A stretch of DNA of 48,888 nt from Treponema sp. (GTDB lineage: Bacteria > Spirochaetota > Spirochaetia > Treponematales > Treponemataceae). Positions 7,763-16,740 of this stretch are shown here, in pieces. The DNA is taken from positions 1 through 48,888 of the forward strand of contig JAILIC010000060.1 in NCBI GenBank assembly GCA_024695475.1, in the 5' to 3' direction. The position numbers and the translations under genes are program-made. Below the pieces are notes generated by a model. It saw nothing but the letters and a program-made list of their open reading frames with translations. It did not search any database and had not been told where the DNA came from. Position 1 is the stretch's first letter. Each line of letters opens with the position of its first letter.

Positions 7763-8893
7763 TTATAATGATGTACGTAATGCTTTGCGGTCAGCGTAGC
7801 GTTTAATAGCTTCAGTAATCAGCAGCTCGGTGAGCGGTGTAAAGGTTAGCCCTGCTGCTTCGCACATTTTTGGGAACATACTGATAGACGTAAAACCTGG
7901 CATGGTATTAATTTCGTTGAGATACAGTGTTCCGTCATTTTTATCGATAAAGAAGTCAACACGGCTTAAACCGGCTGCATCTAGTACGGTATATGCCTTG
8001 ATTGCTATGGAACGAACCTGCTCGATTTGTTCTTTTGACAGATTTGCAGGAATCTGCAATGCAGCACCATCTGGATCGGTATACTTAGCATCATAATCAT
8101 AAAAAGTATGTGTTGGGATAATTTCACCAGGAATGTATGCTTTGACTTGTTCTGCTTCACAATCAGCGCTTGCTGTAGTTGCGTTTCCGGTAACGGAGCA
8201 CTCAATTTCGCGTGCAGATATTGCTTTTTCTATCAATACTTTGTCATCCCACTGAAAAGCGTCCATAAGTGCCATTGAAAATTCTTTTGGTGTATTTGCA
8301 CGTGAGGCTCCATTTGATGAGCCTGCACAACATGGTTTTATAAATAATGGGAATCCCAGAGTATCGATTGCTTTTTGGAATAAGGCGTCATAAACTGCGG
8401 AGTCATTTAAGTCGCTCCGTCTCATGCACATGTATGGTACAATCGGCAATCCAGCCTGTGCCCAAATCTGTTTTGTCTTTTCTTTGTCCATGGTAACAGA
8501 ACTTGCCATAACGCCACATCCGACGTATGGAATATCTGCCATCTCAAAGAGTCCTTGGATAGTACCGTCTTCACCGTAGGTACCATGTAATACAGGAAAG
8601 ACAACATCTATGTCTAAAGATTTTCCTTGTACGGCAAAAGAGCCTTTTTCTGCACCAGGAATAATAGAAATAAGCTGGGACTCTTCTTCTGTAATAGTCA
8701 AAACGGCTTTTTCATCTTTCTTGATGGTATCAAAGAGAGCTTGGCTTTGTTTATACCATCTACCATCTTTTGTGATACCGATCAGTACAACAGTGTGTTT
8801 TGTAGTATCAATATTACGTGCAACAGACGATGCAGAAATACATGAAACTTCATGTTCTCCACTTTTACCACCGTATATAACTGCTATATTCAT
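7763..8893 (-). CDS. ddl: D-alanine--D-alanine ligase
   Basis: 376 residues, in the range of the longer VanA/Ddl-type ligases. It joins two D-Ala with ATP for peptidoglycan stem peptides in the cytoplasm. Visible are the N-terminal GGKSGEHEVSCISA (GG-S-EHEVS signature), HGTYGEDGTIQGLFE, VGCGVMASSVTMDKEKTK, the ATP-grasp region with FIKPCCAGSSNGAS, and the C-terminal metal/ATP site VDFFIDKNDGTLYLNEINTM. The start lies 3 nt after the murE stop, with GGGGTGG inside murE as ribosome site, so the two genes form a cell-wall operon. Confidence 0.95.
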   Translation of the reverse strand: MNIAVIYGGKSGEHEVSCISASSVARNIDTTKHTVVLIGITKDGRWYKQSQALFDTIKKDEKAVLTITEEESQLISIIPGAEKGSFAVQGKSLDIDVVFPVLHGTYGEDGTIQGLFEMADIPYVGCGVMASSVTMDKEKTKQIWAQAGLPIVPYMCMRRSDLNDSAVYDALFQKAIDTLGFPLFIKPCCAGSSNGASRANTPKEFSMALMDAFQWDDKVLIEKAISAREIECSVTGNATTASADCEAEQVKAYIPGEIIPTHTFYDYDAKYTDPDGAALQIPANLSKEQIEQVRSIAIKAYTVLDAAGLSRVDFFIDKNDGTLYLNEINTMPGFTSISMFPKMCEAAGLTFTPLTELLITEAIKRYADRKALRTSL

Positions 8894-8896
8894 TTT

Positions 8897-10654
8897 TTAT
8901 TTCCACCCCAGCTCTCCGAGAGCTGTTTCTGCTTCTTTTATTTCATCATAGGGCATGATGTGATCTTTATAAATAATTGAGTTTTCATGGGATTTACCTA
9001 AAAGAAGTACAATATCTCCTTTTTGTGCCATGCTAAATGTTTGTCTAATTGCTTCGGGACGATCATGGATGATAAATAAATCAGTACCTCTGATTTTACC
9101 CTCTTTTTCTGCTCCCTCTGCAATCATCTGGAGCAATTTAACAGGATCCTCACCCCTAGGGTCCTCATCTGCAAGTATGATAATATCACAAAACTTTGCA
9201 GCAATAGCACCCTGCAATGGACGTTTTTTAAGATCTCTCTCTCCACCGCTGCCAAATACGGCAAAGAGTCTGCCATAGCAACGTTTACGGATTGGAGGAA
9301 AGATAGCCTCAAATGAAGATGGGGTATGGGCATAGTCAACAATGACTTCAAATGGTTGCCCTTTATCGATGACAGTCATGCGACCTGTAATAGGAGTTAG
9401 CTCTGTAACATGTTGTACTAACGTTTCAAATGGAAGTCCTGAAACTCCGCTTACTGCAATCAGTGCAGCCATGATATTATAGGCATTAAATGCTCCAGGA
9501 GTTTGTGCATTACAGTGTAACAGTTTATGCTCGCGTGGCAACACGGGATCAAAGTGCTCTGGAAACAAAGCTGATGAGCCATCTGTATCAATGCTAAATG
9601 AAAGACCAAAACGGGCTGATGCAATATTGCGGGCTATCATATAGCGCATATTGTCAGGTATCTTTGGTAGTGGCATTGCATTTGCCCCTGTTTCTGCAGC
9701 GGCTTTGCCTGCCTGTCCTTCAGTGGTATACCCGTAGATAGGCTGCTTGGTACAATCCATAAAGTAGGTTGCAGATGGATCTTCAAGATTAACGACTCCT
9801 AAAGCAGGAATCTTTTGCTCGGTACCATTGATACATTTGATATGGTCATGTTCATCTAATGCCCTAAAGAGATTTGCCTTGTCGTCTCTATACTGCTCAA
9901 ATGTTTTATGAAACTCCAAATGCTCTAATGTGACGTTCATAAAAACACCACAGTCAAACAGCACATTGCCCAAACGATTGAGTTTTTTTGATAGTCCATG
10001 AGAAGATGATTCTATGACGGCATACTCACAGCCGTTTTGCAACATTTCATACAGATGATGCTGAATGATAGGGGCCTCAGGTGTTGTCTGATGTTGCGGA
10101 TTGGCAATTGCTTCTTCACCGAGGGAGTATTGTACTGTTGAGATAAAACCAGCCTTTTTACCAGCTTTACGAAGTAATTGCCAGATAAATGATACGGTAG
10201 AGCTTTTACCCTCGGTGCCGGTGACACCGATGACAGCGAGCTTTTTGGATGGATGATCATAAAAAGCATCTGAGAGTGGTGCCATTGCAAAACGGGCATC
10301 TTTAACGTGTAAAAATACAGGCAGTACAGGATCTGCATCTGGATCAATAGATGCTTCAAGTGCACGCCTTGCCATGAGCATGGCAACTTTTGTTTGAATA
10401 CTTATATCAGGGACTCCCTGAAAAACGATAACATGAGCACCATTATCGATAGCTTCTGGAATAAATTCATTACCGTCGGAGTGGGTTCCTGGCAATGCGA
10501 AGAACAACGATCCTCGGGTTACTTCTCGAGAATCAAAGAACAAATCAGTGACAGTAATATCGCCAACTGTTGTGTCTGGCACATGAGTGTGACAGTCTGC
10601 AGCAACAATGGTACATTCTATAAATGGCAATAGTTCTGATAGTTTTTTAAGCAT
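8897..10654 (-). CDS. murE: UDP-MurNAc-dipeptide:amino acid ligase MurE
   Basis: 585 residues from ATG 10654; a frame opening at 10741 would overlap the divergent queD gene and reads as nonsense, so the internal MLKKLSELLP start is preferred. Mur ligase architecture is complete: N-terminal domain with FFDSREVTRGSLFFALPG, P-loop GVTGTEGKSST, central domain with the SSSHGLS and VTLEHLEFH motifs, and C-terminal domain with DYAHTPSSFE and GSGGERDLKKRP. The amino-acid specificity motif reads ADEDPRGEDP, not the DNPR of meso-DAP enzymes, which fits an L-ornithine or lysine stem as known for treponemes. Operon with ddl. Confidence 0.93.
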   Translation of the reverse strand: MLKKLSELLPFIECTIVAADCHTHVPDTTVGDITVTDLFFDSREVTRGSLFFALPGTHSDGNEFIPEAIDNGAHVIVFQGVPDISIQTKVAMLMARRALEASIDPDADPVLPVFLHVKDARFAMAPLSDAFYDHPSKKLAVIGVTGTEGKSSTVSFIWQLLRKAGKKAGFISTVQYSLGEEAIANPQHQTTPEAPIIQHHLYEMLQNGCEYAVIESSSHGLSKKLNRLGNVLFDCGVFMNVTLEHLEFHKTFEQYRDDKANLFRALDEHDHIKCINGTEQKIPALGVVNLEDPSATYFMDCTKQPIYGYTTEGQAGKAAAETGANAMPLPKIPDNMRYMIARNIASARFGLSFSIDTDGSSALFPEHFDPVLPREHKLLHCNAQTPGAFNAYNIMAALIAVSGVSGLPFETLVQHVTELTPITGRMTVIDKGQPFEVIVDYAHTPSSFEAIFPPIRKRCYGRLFAVFGSGGERDLKKRPLQGAIAAKFCDIIILADEDPRGEDPVKLLQMIAEGAEKEGKIRGTDLFIIHDRPEAIRQTFSMAQKGDIVLLLGKSHENSIIYKDHIMPYDEIKEAETALGELGWK

Positions 10655-10699
10655 ACATGTTGATTTTACCCCGAAACCCGTATAAAGTACAAGGCATAT

Positions 10700-11104
10700 A
10701 TGTACGAAGTAAGAGTAGAAACTGATTTTGCTGCTGCGCATTTTTTACGTGATTATAATGGCAAGTGCGAAAACTTACATGGACATAATTACAAAGTGTA
10801 TGTGCATGTACGAGGCTCTCAATTAGATGCTGGCGGTATGCTATTGGACTTTACGGAGCTAAAAAAGGCACTCAAAGAGGTATGCGGTGCAATGGATCAT
10901 ACTAATTTGAATGATATGCCAGTATTTGATCAAAACCCTAGTGCAGAACGTATTGCCAATTATATTTACAGTCAGCTTGTAGCTGTTTTAGCTCAGCTGG
11001 GATTGGACGTCTCTTATGCTCCTGGTAAAAAAAGTGCATGGTTGTATGCAGTTGATGTATTTGAGACGGAACACAATCGTGCCCGTTATTGTATTATCGA
11101 ATAG
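10700..11104 (+). CDS. queD: 6-carboxy-tetrahydropterin synthase family protein (QueD/PTPS)
   Basis: 134 residues, the typical QueD length. Zn ligands are H15 (AAHFL) and H27/H29 in ENLHGHNY, and the catalytic Cys is C23 in GKCENLHGH. A late catalytic Glu lies in VDVFETEHN. In the queuosine/preQ0 route QueD converts dihydroneopterin triphosphate to 6-carboxytetrahydropterin. No queC, queE or folE is seen nearby, so pathway assignment rests on family alone, and a pyruvoyl-tetrahydropterin synthase-like role is possible. AAGG lies 5 nt before the ATG, with a TATAAA box at 10681-10686. Divergent from murE. Confidence 0.88.
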   Translation: MYEVRVETDFAAAHFLRDYNGKCENLHGHNYKVYVHVRGSQLDAGGMLLDFTELKKALKEVCGAMDHTNLNDMPVFDQNPSAERIANYIYSQLVAVLAQLGLDVSYAPGKKSAWLYAVDVFETEHNRARYCIIE

Positions 11105-11175
11105 GTTGACGCAAGGTGCACTGACATTTAAAGCAGTGACCTGACGTAACACTATTTGTTAGGACTTGTGATTCT

Positions 11176-11946
11176 TTATTTATAATATAACTCGCTTTCA
11201 AAGCATATTTCATTGTTTGATATTTTTTTACCGACAACGATAATTTTTTTATTGTCGGTGTCAAAAGCTGCATACATCTGCAACATATCACCAATCATTG
11301 CTTCTTTAGCAAAGTTAATTCTAAAGTCGGTAAACTGTTTTTCCTGATACTCAGGAGGCAAACAATCAATGGTAAAAGCACCGTATCGAGAGTTGTTTGT
11401 ATGACCATTGCCATCTAGATCTGAATAGCAGATAGGACGCTGATTGAGTTGTACTAATTCTGATGGAATCTGTATTTTACCAGGTTCCATACAGTTGTGT
11501 TCTTCGGTATAACTTGGTGGCGTACGCAAGGTATAAAGCTTTGTTGGAACGATACGTCTTGTGGTAGGGCTTACGATGATCCATGCACTGACAGAGTCAA
11601 TGAGCGGAGTTCCGTTTTCATCACAAAACTGATAGCATCGTTTTAACTGAAAGGCTTCTGGAGTTTCTTCCCATGTGGTGAGTGTCAGTTTTTGATCACC
11701 GACAGGCATCTTATGTATTCGCAGTGACATACGCGAAACCAGAATGATATAATCGTTTTCAAAAAGTGTTGCAATCGACATGCCTCGTTCTCGATAATCT
11801 TCAACAGCTATATCGGATGCAAGTTTGAGCATTTCTGCAAAACTGATTTCATGTTTTATAGTACACTGGCTAAAATATAACCGAAACTCTCTTTTAAATT
11901 TTTTTATTCCGTTTATTTCTTCGTACCATTCTTTAAATTCATTCAT
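11176..11946 (-). CDS. Acyl-ACP thioesterase (FatA/FatB-like)
   Basis: 256 residues, the bacterial acyl-ACP thioesterase length, with two hotdog domains. The first hotdog contains FAEMLKLASDIAVEDYRERG and the core region RMSLRIHKMPVGDQKLTLTTW. The second opens with YSDLDGNGHTNNSRYGAF, which carries the Asn/His active-site region of the family. It would hydrolyse acyl-ACP to free fatty acid in the cytoplasm. GAGGAAA precedes the ATG. It lies 28 nt downstream of hisF on the same strand and may be co-transcribed, although no functional link is evident. Confidence 0.88.
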   Translation of the reverse strand: MNEFKEWYEEINGIKKFKREFRLYFSQCTIKHEISFAEMLKLASDIAVEDYRERGMSIATLFENDYIILVSRMSLRIHKMPVGDQKLTLTTWEETPEAFQLKRCYQFCDENGTPLIDSVSAWIIVSPTTRRIVPTKLYTLRTPPSYTEEHNCMEPGKIQIPSELVQLNQRPICYSDLDGNGHTNNSRYGAFTIDCLPPEYQEKQFTDFRINFAKEAMIGDMLQMYAAFDTDNKKIIVVGKKISNNEICFESELYYK

Positions 11947-11974
11947 AGTTTCCTCTTGTGTACTGCCAAGTCTG

Positions 11975-12739
11975 TTATAACCGTACGGGTACGCCCATGC
12001 TATGTAATTCTTGTTTTATGCCTTGTACCGTATACTTTCCTGAGTGTACCATGGTTGCTATCAAAGCTGCGTCAGCCTTACCCTCGGTAAGAGCATCTTT
12101 CATATGTGCTACGGTACCTGCACCCCCTGAAGCAATAACAGGAACTGGTACAGATTCTGCAATCATGCGTGTTAATTGTAATTCATAGCCTGCTTTTGTT
12201 CCATCAGCATCAATCGAATTTAAAACAATCTCACCAGCTCCGAGAGAGACTGCTTTTTGAGCCCATTGTCTTGCATCAAGCTCTGTTTTTACACGTCCGC
12301 CGTTTATATATACACGGTAGCCACTCGGCATTGATTCGTCTTTTGCAGCATCCATTCCAAGTACGATACATTGGTTTCCAAAAATCCGTGCACCTTCTGT
12401 GATGAGTGACGGGTTTTTAACTGCCTGAGAGTTTAGACTTATTTTTTCTGCTCCAGCGAGAATAGTAGAGCGAATATCTTCTACAGAACCAATGCCGCCA
12501 CCAACACAGAATGGTATAAAGACTTGACTAGCAACACGGGCAATCAGATCAAGAATGGGACCTCTTCCTCGTGTACTTGCCATGATATCATAAAATACGA
12601 GTTCATCTACACCTTGTTTGTAATAGGTTGCAGCCATCTCAACAGGGTCACCGATATCTATATTATTTTGAAATTGAACGCCTTTTGTAGTTCTTCCGTC
12701 TTTTACATCGAGGCAGACAATAATACGCTTTTTTAACAT
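11975..12739 (-). CDS. hisF: Imidazole glycerol phosphate synthase subunit HisF
   Basis: 254 residues, full length. TIM-barrel cyclase subunit that uses ammonia from HisH to form IGP and AICAR from PRFAR. The active-site Asp lies in [10 protein letters not shown] (D11), and the second in [11 protein letters not shown]. Phosphate loops are [13 protein letters not shown] and [26 protein letters not shown] corresponds to the usual TSMDRDGTK-GYD. An AGGAGG ribosome site lies inside hisH, whose end overlaps this start by 7 nt. No other his gene is in the window. Confidence 0.93.
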   Translation of the reverse strand: MLKKRIIVCLDVKDGRTTKGVQFQNNIDIGDPVEMAATYYKQGVDELVFYDIMASTRGRGPILDLIARVASQVFIPFCVGGGIGSVEDIRSTILAGAEKISLNSQAVKNPSLITEGARIFGNQCIVLGMDAAKDESMPSGYRVYINGGRVKTELDARQWAQKAVSLGAGEIVLNSIDADGTKAGYELQLTRMIAESVPVPVIASGGAGTVAHMKDALTEGKADAALIATMVHSGKYTVQGIKQELHSMGVPVRL

Positions 12740-13392
12740 GCGACTACCTCCTGAGAGATATCGTTTTGTACATAATTACGTAAAATACGCATACCTGATT
12801 CACCTGATTTTTCGGGATGGAACTGGAATGCAGAGATGTTGTTATACTCGATAACAGCTGGTACCTGTATTCCATAGTTGCAATATGCCTTTATAATAGA
12901 AGAATCTACAGGCTGTATTACGTAAGAGTGTACAAAATAAAAATCGCTGTGCTCTGGAATTCCATCAAGAAGGGAAGATCCTCCATTGCTATAAACCAGA
13001 TCATTCCATCCCATGTGTGGAATTTTTAACTCTACAGTATTAGAGGTGCCTGACTGCTTTATAAGTGAATCAAAGTGTTTAATGGTACCTGGAACTAAAC
13101 CAAGACAAGTGACATTACCTTCTTCTGAACTGTCAAATATGATTTGGGATCCAAGACAGATGCCCATAAGTGGTTTACCTGCATGTGCCCATTCTTTAAG
13201 AAATAAATCAAATCCAGTTTTGTTTAGTTGTTCCATGGCATATGCTGCGTCTCCAACTCCTGGAAAAATAAGTCTGTCACATTCTGTTAAATCTGATGGA
13301 TTTTTTGACAATAGGTAGGGTGCTTGTAATGCGCTCAAAGAACGTTCAACACTACATATATTGCCAGCATTGTAATCAACAATTCCTGTCAT
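12733..13392 (-). CDS. hisH: Imidazole glycerol phosphate synthase glutaminase HisH
   Basis: 219 residues from ATG 13392, chosen because GAGGAAA precedes it and because the protein then begins [11 protein letters not shown] as in other HisH. Class-I glutaminase triad: Cys in [10 protein letters not shown], His and Glu in [17 protein letters not shown] corresponds to the conserved GVG region. It supplies ammonia to HisF, whose gene overlaps its 3' end. An orphan hisHF pair can serve histidine synthesis with genes elsewhere, or a sugar-amidation role in surface polysaccharides; the HisF sequence looks like the classical histidine type. Confidence 0.93.
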   Translation of the reverse strand: MTGIVDYNAGNICSVERSLSALQAPYLLSKNPSDLTECDRLIFPGVGDAAYAMEQLNKTGFDLFLKEWAHAGKPLMGICLGSQIIFDSSEEGNVTCLGLVPGTIKHFDSLIKQSGTSNTVELKIPHMGWNDLVYSNGGSSLLDGIPEHSDFYFVHSYVIQPVDSSIIKAYCNYGIQVPAVIEYNNISAFQFHPEKSGESGMRILRNYVQNDISQEVVAC

Positions 13393-13431
13393 GTTATATT
13401 TCCTCTCTCTGAATAGTAAAAATCGTATCAA

Positions 13432-13725
13432 ATGTCTGTGATAATTGCAATGGTGCCCATAATGCCAATTTCAAAAAAAGCCGATAGTAGGAATATGGGT
13501 AGTGTTTCATTAGGTGAAGTATTTGCCGTTTTTGGTAAAGTTGTAACAAATCAATATGTCATCATTGCAACAGTAGGGGTTGTACTGTTTTTTAATTTTG
13601 TTTCATATGTACAACATTATCGTAAAAAGCCTCCAAAGGTACGAACTGTACGTACGACAGCTCCTGCTCCAGAAAAAAAGCCAGAAGAAAATGCTGGCGG
13701 GGAAAACGGTGGCGACAGCAAGTAA
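13432..13725 (+). CDS. Small single-pass membrane protein
   Basis: Up to 97 residues. One transmembrane segment (YVIIATVGVVLFFNFVSYV, about residues 42-60) is followed by a basic then acidic, Pro/Ala-rich tail (KKPPKVRTVRTTAPAPEKKP). The start is uncertain: no Shine-Dalgarno is visible before 13432, and in-frame ATG codons at 13450 and 13459 are alternatives; MPISKKADSRNMGSVSLGEV may be the true N-terminus. No named family. Short spirochaetal membrane proteins of this layout exist, but I cannot assign a role. Divergent from hisH, convergent with recQ. Confidence 0.6.
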   Translation: MSVIIAMVPIMPISKKADSRNMGSVSLGEVFAVFGKVVTNQYVIIATVGVVLFFNFVSYVQHYRKKPPKVRTVRTTAPAPEKKPEENAGGENGGDSK

Positions 13726-13736
13726 TACAAAACGCT

Positions 13737-15224
13737 TTACAGCTTTTTTTTAGTTATCGTAACTCTGTCAAGGCTTTTAGCGAAGCGTGTCTTGATCAGA
13801 TGTATTTTTTGTTCCTTTCGTAGTTGTAATAAAATAGAAATGACATCTTTATGATCCCATACATTTTTGTGATAAAAAGGATTGTCTCTTCTATTTAGTG
13901 CTACTTGTATCTGATATGATGCTTCTATAAAACTCCATTGTTTTTGATGTCGTTTTATGAGGGAATAGGCAAAATCTCCATCTGATTGTTTGTGTCTGTC
14001 CTGTAAGCTGGTATTGCAGACGGAACAGCCTGTACATGATATATTTTCGGCATCTGGACAGCCTAATGCTTGGAGTAATAGTTTTCGTTTACATTGTGTA
14101 CTTTGCAGATATTCTATAAAAAACTGCATGCGTCCGGTTGTGTCTTTTTTGATAAGATCAAAATCAGATGTATTCCAGAAAAGAATAGCTTTAGCTGTTT
14201 TTCCATCGCGACCGGCTCTGCCACTTTCCTGCATGTAGCTTTCAACACTGGGTGGTGGTGAAAGGTGAATGATAGTTCGTATACCAGGTATATCAACTCC
14301 CATGCCCAGTGCACAGGTTGTCGCAATGATTGCTTGTGGTTGTGTAAATAAAAAAGACTCAACTGCTTTTTTTTCCTCTTTTTCAAGCCCAGCATGGTAA
14401 AAGCGTACTATATCATTTCCAAAATAGAGGGCGAGTGTGTAGGCTGTTTGCTCTGCCTGCTTTCGAGTGCGGCAAAAAATGACTAATGGACGTCGCTCGG
14501 TAATGGCAAAATGAAGTAATGCTTTGTTTTTTGCTTCTGTAAAATGAGTGTAGTAGTGAATGTTTTGTCTATCTCCATCTCCTTGGATGACTCGTGCATT
14601 ATCATCAAAAAGTACCTGCGAAATGCGTTTAAGTACTGGTTCTGATGCAGTAGCGGTAAATGCGGATACCGTTTTTGGAGCAATTTTTTTGATGATTGTA
14701 CCGAGCGTGAGGTAAGCTGGTCTAAAGGTATCACCCCATTCTGAAACACAATGGGCTTCATCAATGGCGATATGACTTATGCTACAGTGAGCCAGCTGGT
14801 TTAAAAGTACGGTGTTTTGTAATACTTCTGGATTGGCAATGATACATTTTGCTCCCAGTCGTATTTTTTCAAATGCTTTTTGTTTTTGTTCTTTTGTCAT
14901 ACCACCTCTAAAGGTGGTATAGGGGATATGGAGTGCTTCGAGTCGGCGTTCCTGGTCATTCATCAATGCGAGCAAAGGATAGATAATGAGTGTCGGCCCT
15001 GATGATAATAAGGCTGGAAGCATAAAGCATAAGGATTTTCCGGCTCCGGTTGGTAAAAGTACAATGCGATGCGGTTGTACATCATCTTGCTGTGTAGTTT
15101 GCGAAGCTAAGGCTGAGTGTCGGCTTGTATATAACAGAATGTCCTCAATGACAATCTTTTGCATTTTATGTAGTGATGAGATACCAAAAACAATTTGTGC
15201 CGTTTGTTGGATAAGATGTGTCAT
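13737..15224 (-). CDS. recQ: RecQ-type ATP-dependent DNA helicase
   Basis: 495 residues, a short RecQ without room for an HRDC domain. Superfamily 2 motifs are Walker A LLPTGAGKS, YPLLALMNDQ, the DEAH box IAIDEAHCVSEWGDTFRP, FTATAS, and motif VI ESYMQESGRAGRDGK. A zinc-binding region follows (CKRKLLLQALGCP, CTGCSVCNT). GAGGAAA precedes the ATG. It would unwind recombination or repair intermediates. The 3' end (codons for about KTRFAKSLDRV) coincides with a copy of the dispersed hairpin repeat at 13767-13797, so the C-terminus may have been rewritten by repeat insertion. Confidence 0.9.
   Translation of the reverse strand: MTHLIQQTAQIVFGISSLHKMQKIVIEDILLYTSRHSALASQTTQQDDVQPHRIVLLPTGAGKSLCFMLPALLSSGPTLIIYPLLALMNDQERRLEALHIPYTTFRGGMTKEQKQKAFEKIRLGAKCIIANPEVLQNTVLLNQLAHCSISHIAIDEAHCVSEWGDTFRPAYLTLGTIIKKIAPKTVSAFTATASEPVLKRISQVLFDDNARVIQGDGDRQNIHYYTHFTEAKNKALLHFAITERRPLVIFCRTRKQAEQTAYTLALYFGNDIVRFYHAGLEKEEKKAVESFLFTQPQAIIATTCALGMGVDIPGIRTIIHLSPPPSVESYMQESGRAGRDGKTAKAILFWNTSDFDLIKKDTTGRMQFFIEYLQSTQCKRKLLLQALGCPDAENISCTGCSVCNTSLQDRHKQSDGDFAYSLIKRHQKQWSFIEASYQIQVALNRRDNPFYHKNVWDHKDVISILLQLRKEQKIHLIKTRFAKSLDRVTITKKKL
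13767..13797. repeat. Dispersed hairpin repeat, partial copy inside the recQ 3' end
   Basis: GTCAAGGC (13767-13774) and GTCTTGAT (13789-13796) can pair on plus-strand RNA with two G-U wobbles around TTTTAGCGAAGCGT. The core GTCAAGGCTTT-AGCG--AGCGTG-CTTGA and the following GATGTATT match the second hairpin of the element at 38790-38868. Here it forms coding sequence for the last residues of recQ. Confidence 0.7.
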
Positions 15225-15291
15225 TTATTTCCTCATTGTATATATAACAAGAGAACGTAATAAAAGAGACATGTATATAAAATAGCTGTGA

Positions 15292-16569
15292 TTACTTATC
15301 CATAATAGTAATTTCTACACGTCGGTTTTTTGCTTTGCCTGCATCACTCTTATTCGATGCTATTGGTTGGGAAGCTCCTAACCCTCTGGTAAAGATATGA
15401 TAGGCGTCTTTGACTCCAAGAGAGATTAAAAAATCTGCAACAGCCTGTGCCCGTTGTTCGGACAGGATTTTTCGTGTTTCAGTCTTTCCTGCAAGGGCAG
15501 TGTGTCCGGTAATCAAGAGGTCGTGTTTATCATATGCTTTGAGTAAGCCTGCAATTTTTTTGATTTTTTCCTTTTCACTGTCGAGTAATTCTGCTGAGTC
15601 AGGTTTAAACTGAATGTTTTCAAGACTAAGTGTTAATCCCTTTTGATCAGTTTTGACTGATACATCGGTTATGTTGAGTTGCTCAATTTGTTGCTGGAGT
15701 TTTTGTACGTTTTGTGGTGTGGCGATATGGGTAAACTCTGTTATTTCGACATGAGTAGTACCAATAAATTGAAATAGGTTTCCGTATGCGGTCTCGATAG
15801 CTATTTTGAATTCCTCATCGTAATGATCGATAGCACCTTTTTGTGCATCCCAATAGATTTCGCGATATGAGTATCCGGAGGTTGCCGTTGGAAAGTCCGA
15901 ATATGGCTGGCCGGTGCGGATTTCTGGACGAGGTGATTCGTAGTAAAGTGCATATTGAGCCGTAATGAGGTGCAATGTTTTTCCATTATTTGTTACGGGG
16001 CCTTCATAGGTGTATTCTGCCTCAAAAGGGACGATATATGGCTTTTGTAGATCAAATGTTCTGCGTAAGTCATGTGCTTCGTACCCAGTTGCTTTCCAGG
16101 TATCACCGACACTTACTGCTTGATCTGGAAATATAGGCATGTTGCGGACAACGGGCATAAAATAGGAGTCGTCAATGGTGAGTTCCCCGTTGGGATTTTT
16201 TTTATACTCGCTCTGGTATTCCTCTGACCAGGTAAAACGGGTTCCTGTAACGGCACCTCGTGCCTCATCAGAGGTCATGAATGTTGCTTTATGAATTCCA
16301 TTGCCCTCAGAATCTACATCTTCGATATGGACGGTGACTCTGCTGACGATTTCTGAGTGATGACTGCGTACATGATTGATGGAGACATCTTCATTTACCG
16401 TAGATAACATACGATAGGAATCACCCTTAGTAAACGAAAACACAAATCGTTGACTTTGCTCCTGAGTCTGTGCACCGAGAGAGAGAGGTGTACACATGAG
16501 ATATAGAACAATACAAGCTAAAGAGATGCTTTTGTGGTGATTACGTATATCATCAATAGGTGATTTCAT
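15292..16569 (-). CDS. OmpA-family C-terminal domain envelope protein
   Basis: 425 residues from ATG 16569. This start is preferred over an in-frame ATG at 16581 because GGAG lies 6 nt upstream of it. The signal peptide ends near LMCTPLSLGAQ. A large N-terminal beta-rich region of unknown type follows (about 35-290). The C-terminal peptidoglycan-binding OmpA domain spans about 310-425 (SLENIQFKPDSAELLD, LLITGHTALAGKTETR, LSEQRAQAVADFLISLG, KNRRVEITIM). In treponemes such proteins tether envelope layers to peptidoglycan. It lies divergent from the nag-type ABC operon. Confidence 0.9.
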   Translation of the reverse strand: MKSPIDDIRNHHKSISLACIVLYLMCTPLSLGAQTQEQSQRFVFSFTKGDSYRMLSTVNEDVSINHVRSHHSEIVSRVTVHIEDVDSEGNGIHKATFMTSDEARGAVTGTRFTWSEEYQSEYKKNPNGELTIDDSYFMPVVRNMPIFPDQAVSVGDTWKATGYEAHDLRRTFDLQKPYIVPFEAEYTYEGPVTNNGKTLHLITAQYALYYESPRPEIRTGQPYSDFPTATSGYSYREIYWDAQKGAIDHYDEEFKIAIETAYGNLFQFIGTTHVEITEFTHIATPQNVQKLQQQIEQLNITDVSVKTDQKGLTLSLENIQFKPDSAELLDSEKEKIKKIAGLLKAYDKHDLLITGHTALAGKTETRKILSEQRAQAVADFLISLGVKDAYHIFTRGLGASQPIASNKSDAGKAKNRRVEITIMDK

Positions 16570-16677
16570 AGAGAACTCCATGATATATATAGTCTTAAAT
16601 GATGGTTTTTCTCTTGATTTATCGGCACAAAATGCTCATTTTTTTACTGTTTAGGGCTGACTGGAATTTCTTTTCTA

Positions 16678-16712
16678 TTGACAATCGCTATTTTTCGCCA
16701 CAAAATTATAAT
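16678..16712 (+). promoter_or_regulatory. Putative promoter of the amino-sugar operon
   Basis: TTGACA (16678-16683) and TATAAT (16707-16712) are both perfect boxes but 23 bp apart, too far for ordinary sigma-70. A weaker -10 (CAAAAT at 16701-16706) would give 17 bp. TTGACAATCGCTAT (16678-16691) is nearly repeated upstream of nagA at 19964-19977. The gene starts at 16741 after GGAGG. Confidence 0.5.
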
Positions 16713-16740
16713 TAGGTAAGTAAAAAATTATGGAGGAAAT

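Noticed and set aside
8610-8951. Plus-strand frames antisense to ddl, murE, rarA and others (60-130 codons)
   Set aside because: They are mirrors of strongly coding genes, lack ribosome sites and recognisable domains.
10655-10741. Longer MurE start at 10741
   Set aside because: The extra 29 residues do not resemble MurE, have no ribosome site, and overlap the well-supported divergent queD start at 10700.
13432-13458. Confident start of the small membrane protein at 13432
   Set aside because: No Shine-Dalgarno before it, and downstream ATG codons are equally good, so the gene is kept but the start is left open.
16701-16712. TTGACA/TATAAT pair at 16678/16707 as a standard sigma-70 promoter
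   Set aside because: The 23-bp spacing is outside the functional range; kept only as a putative regulatory region with low confidence.
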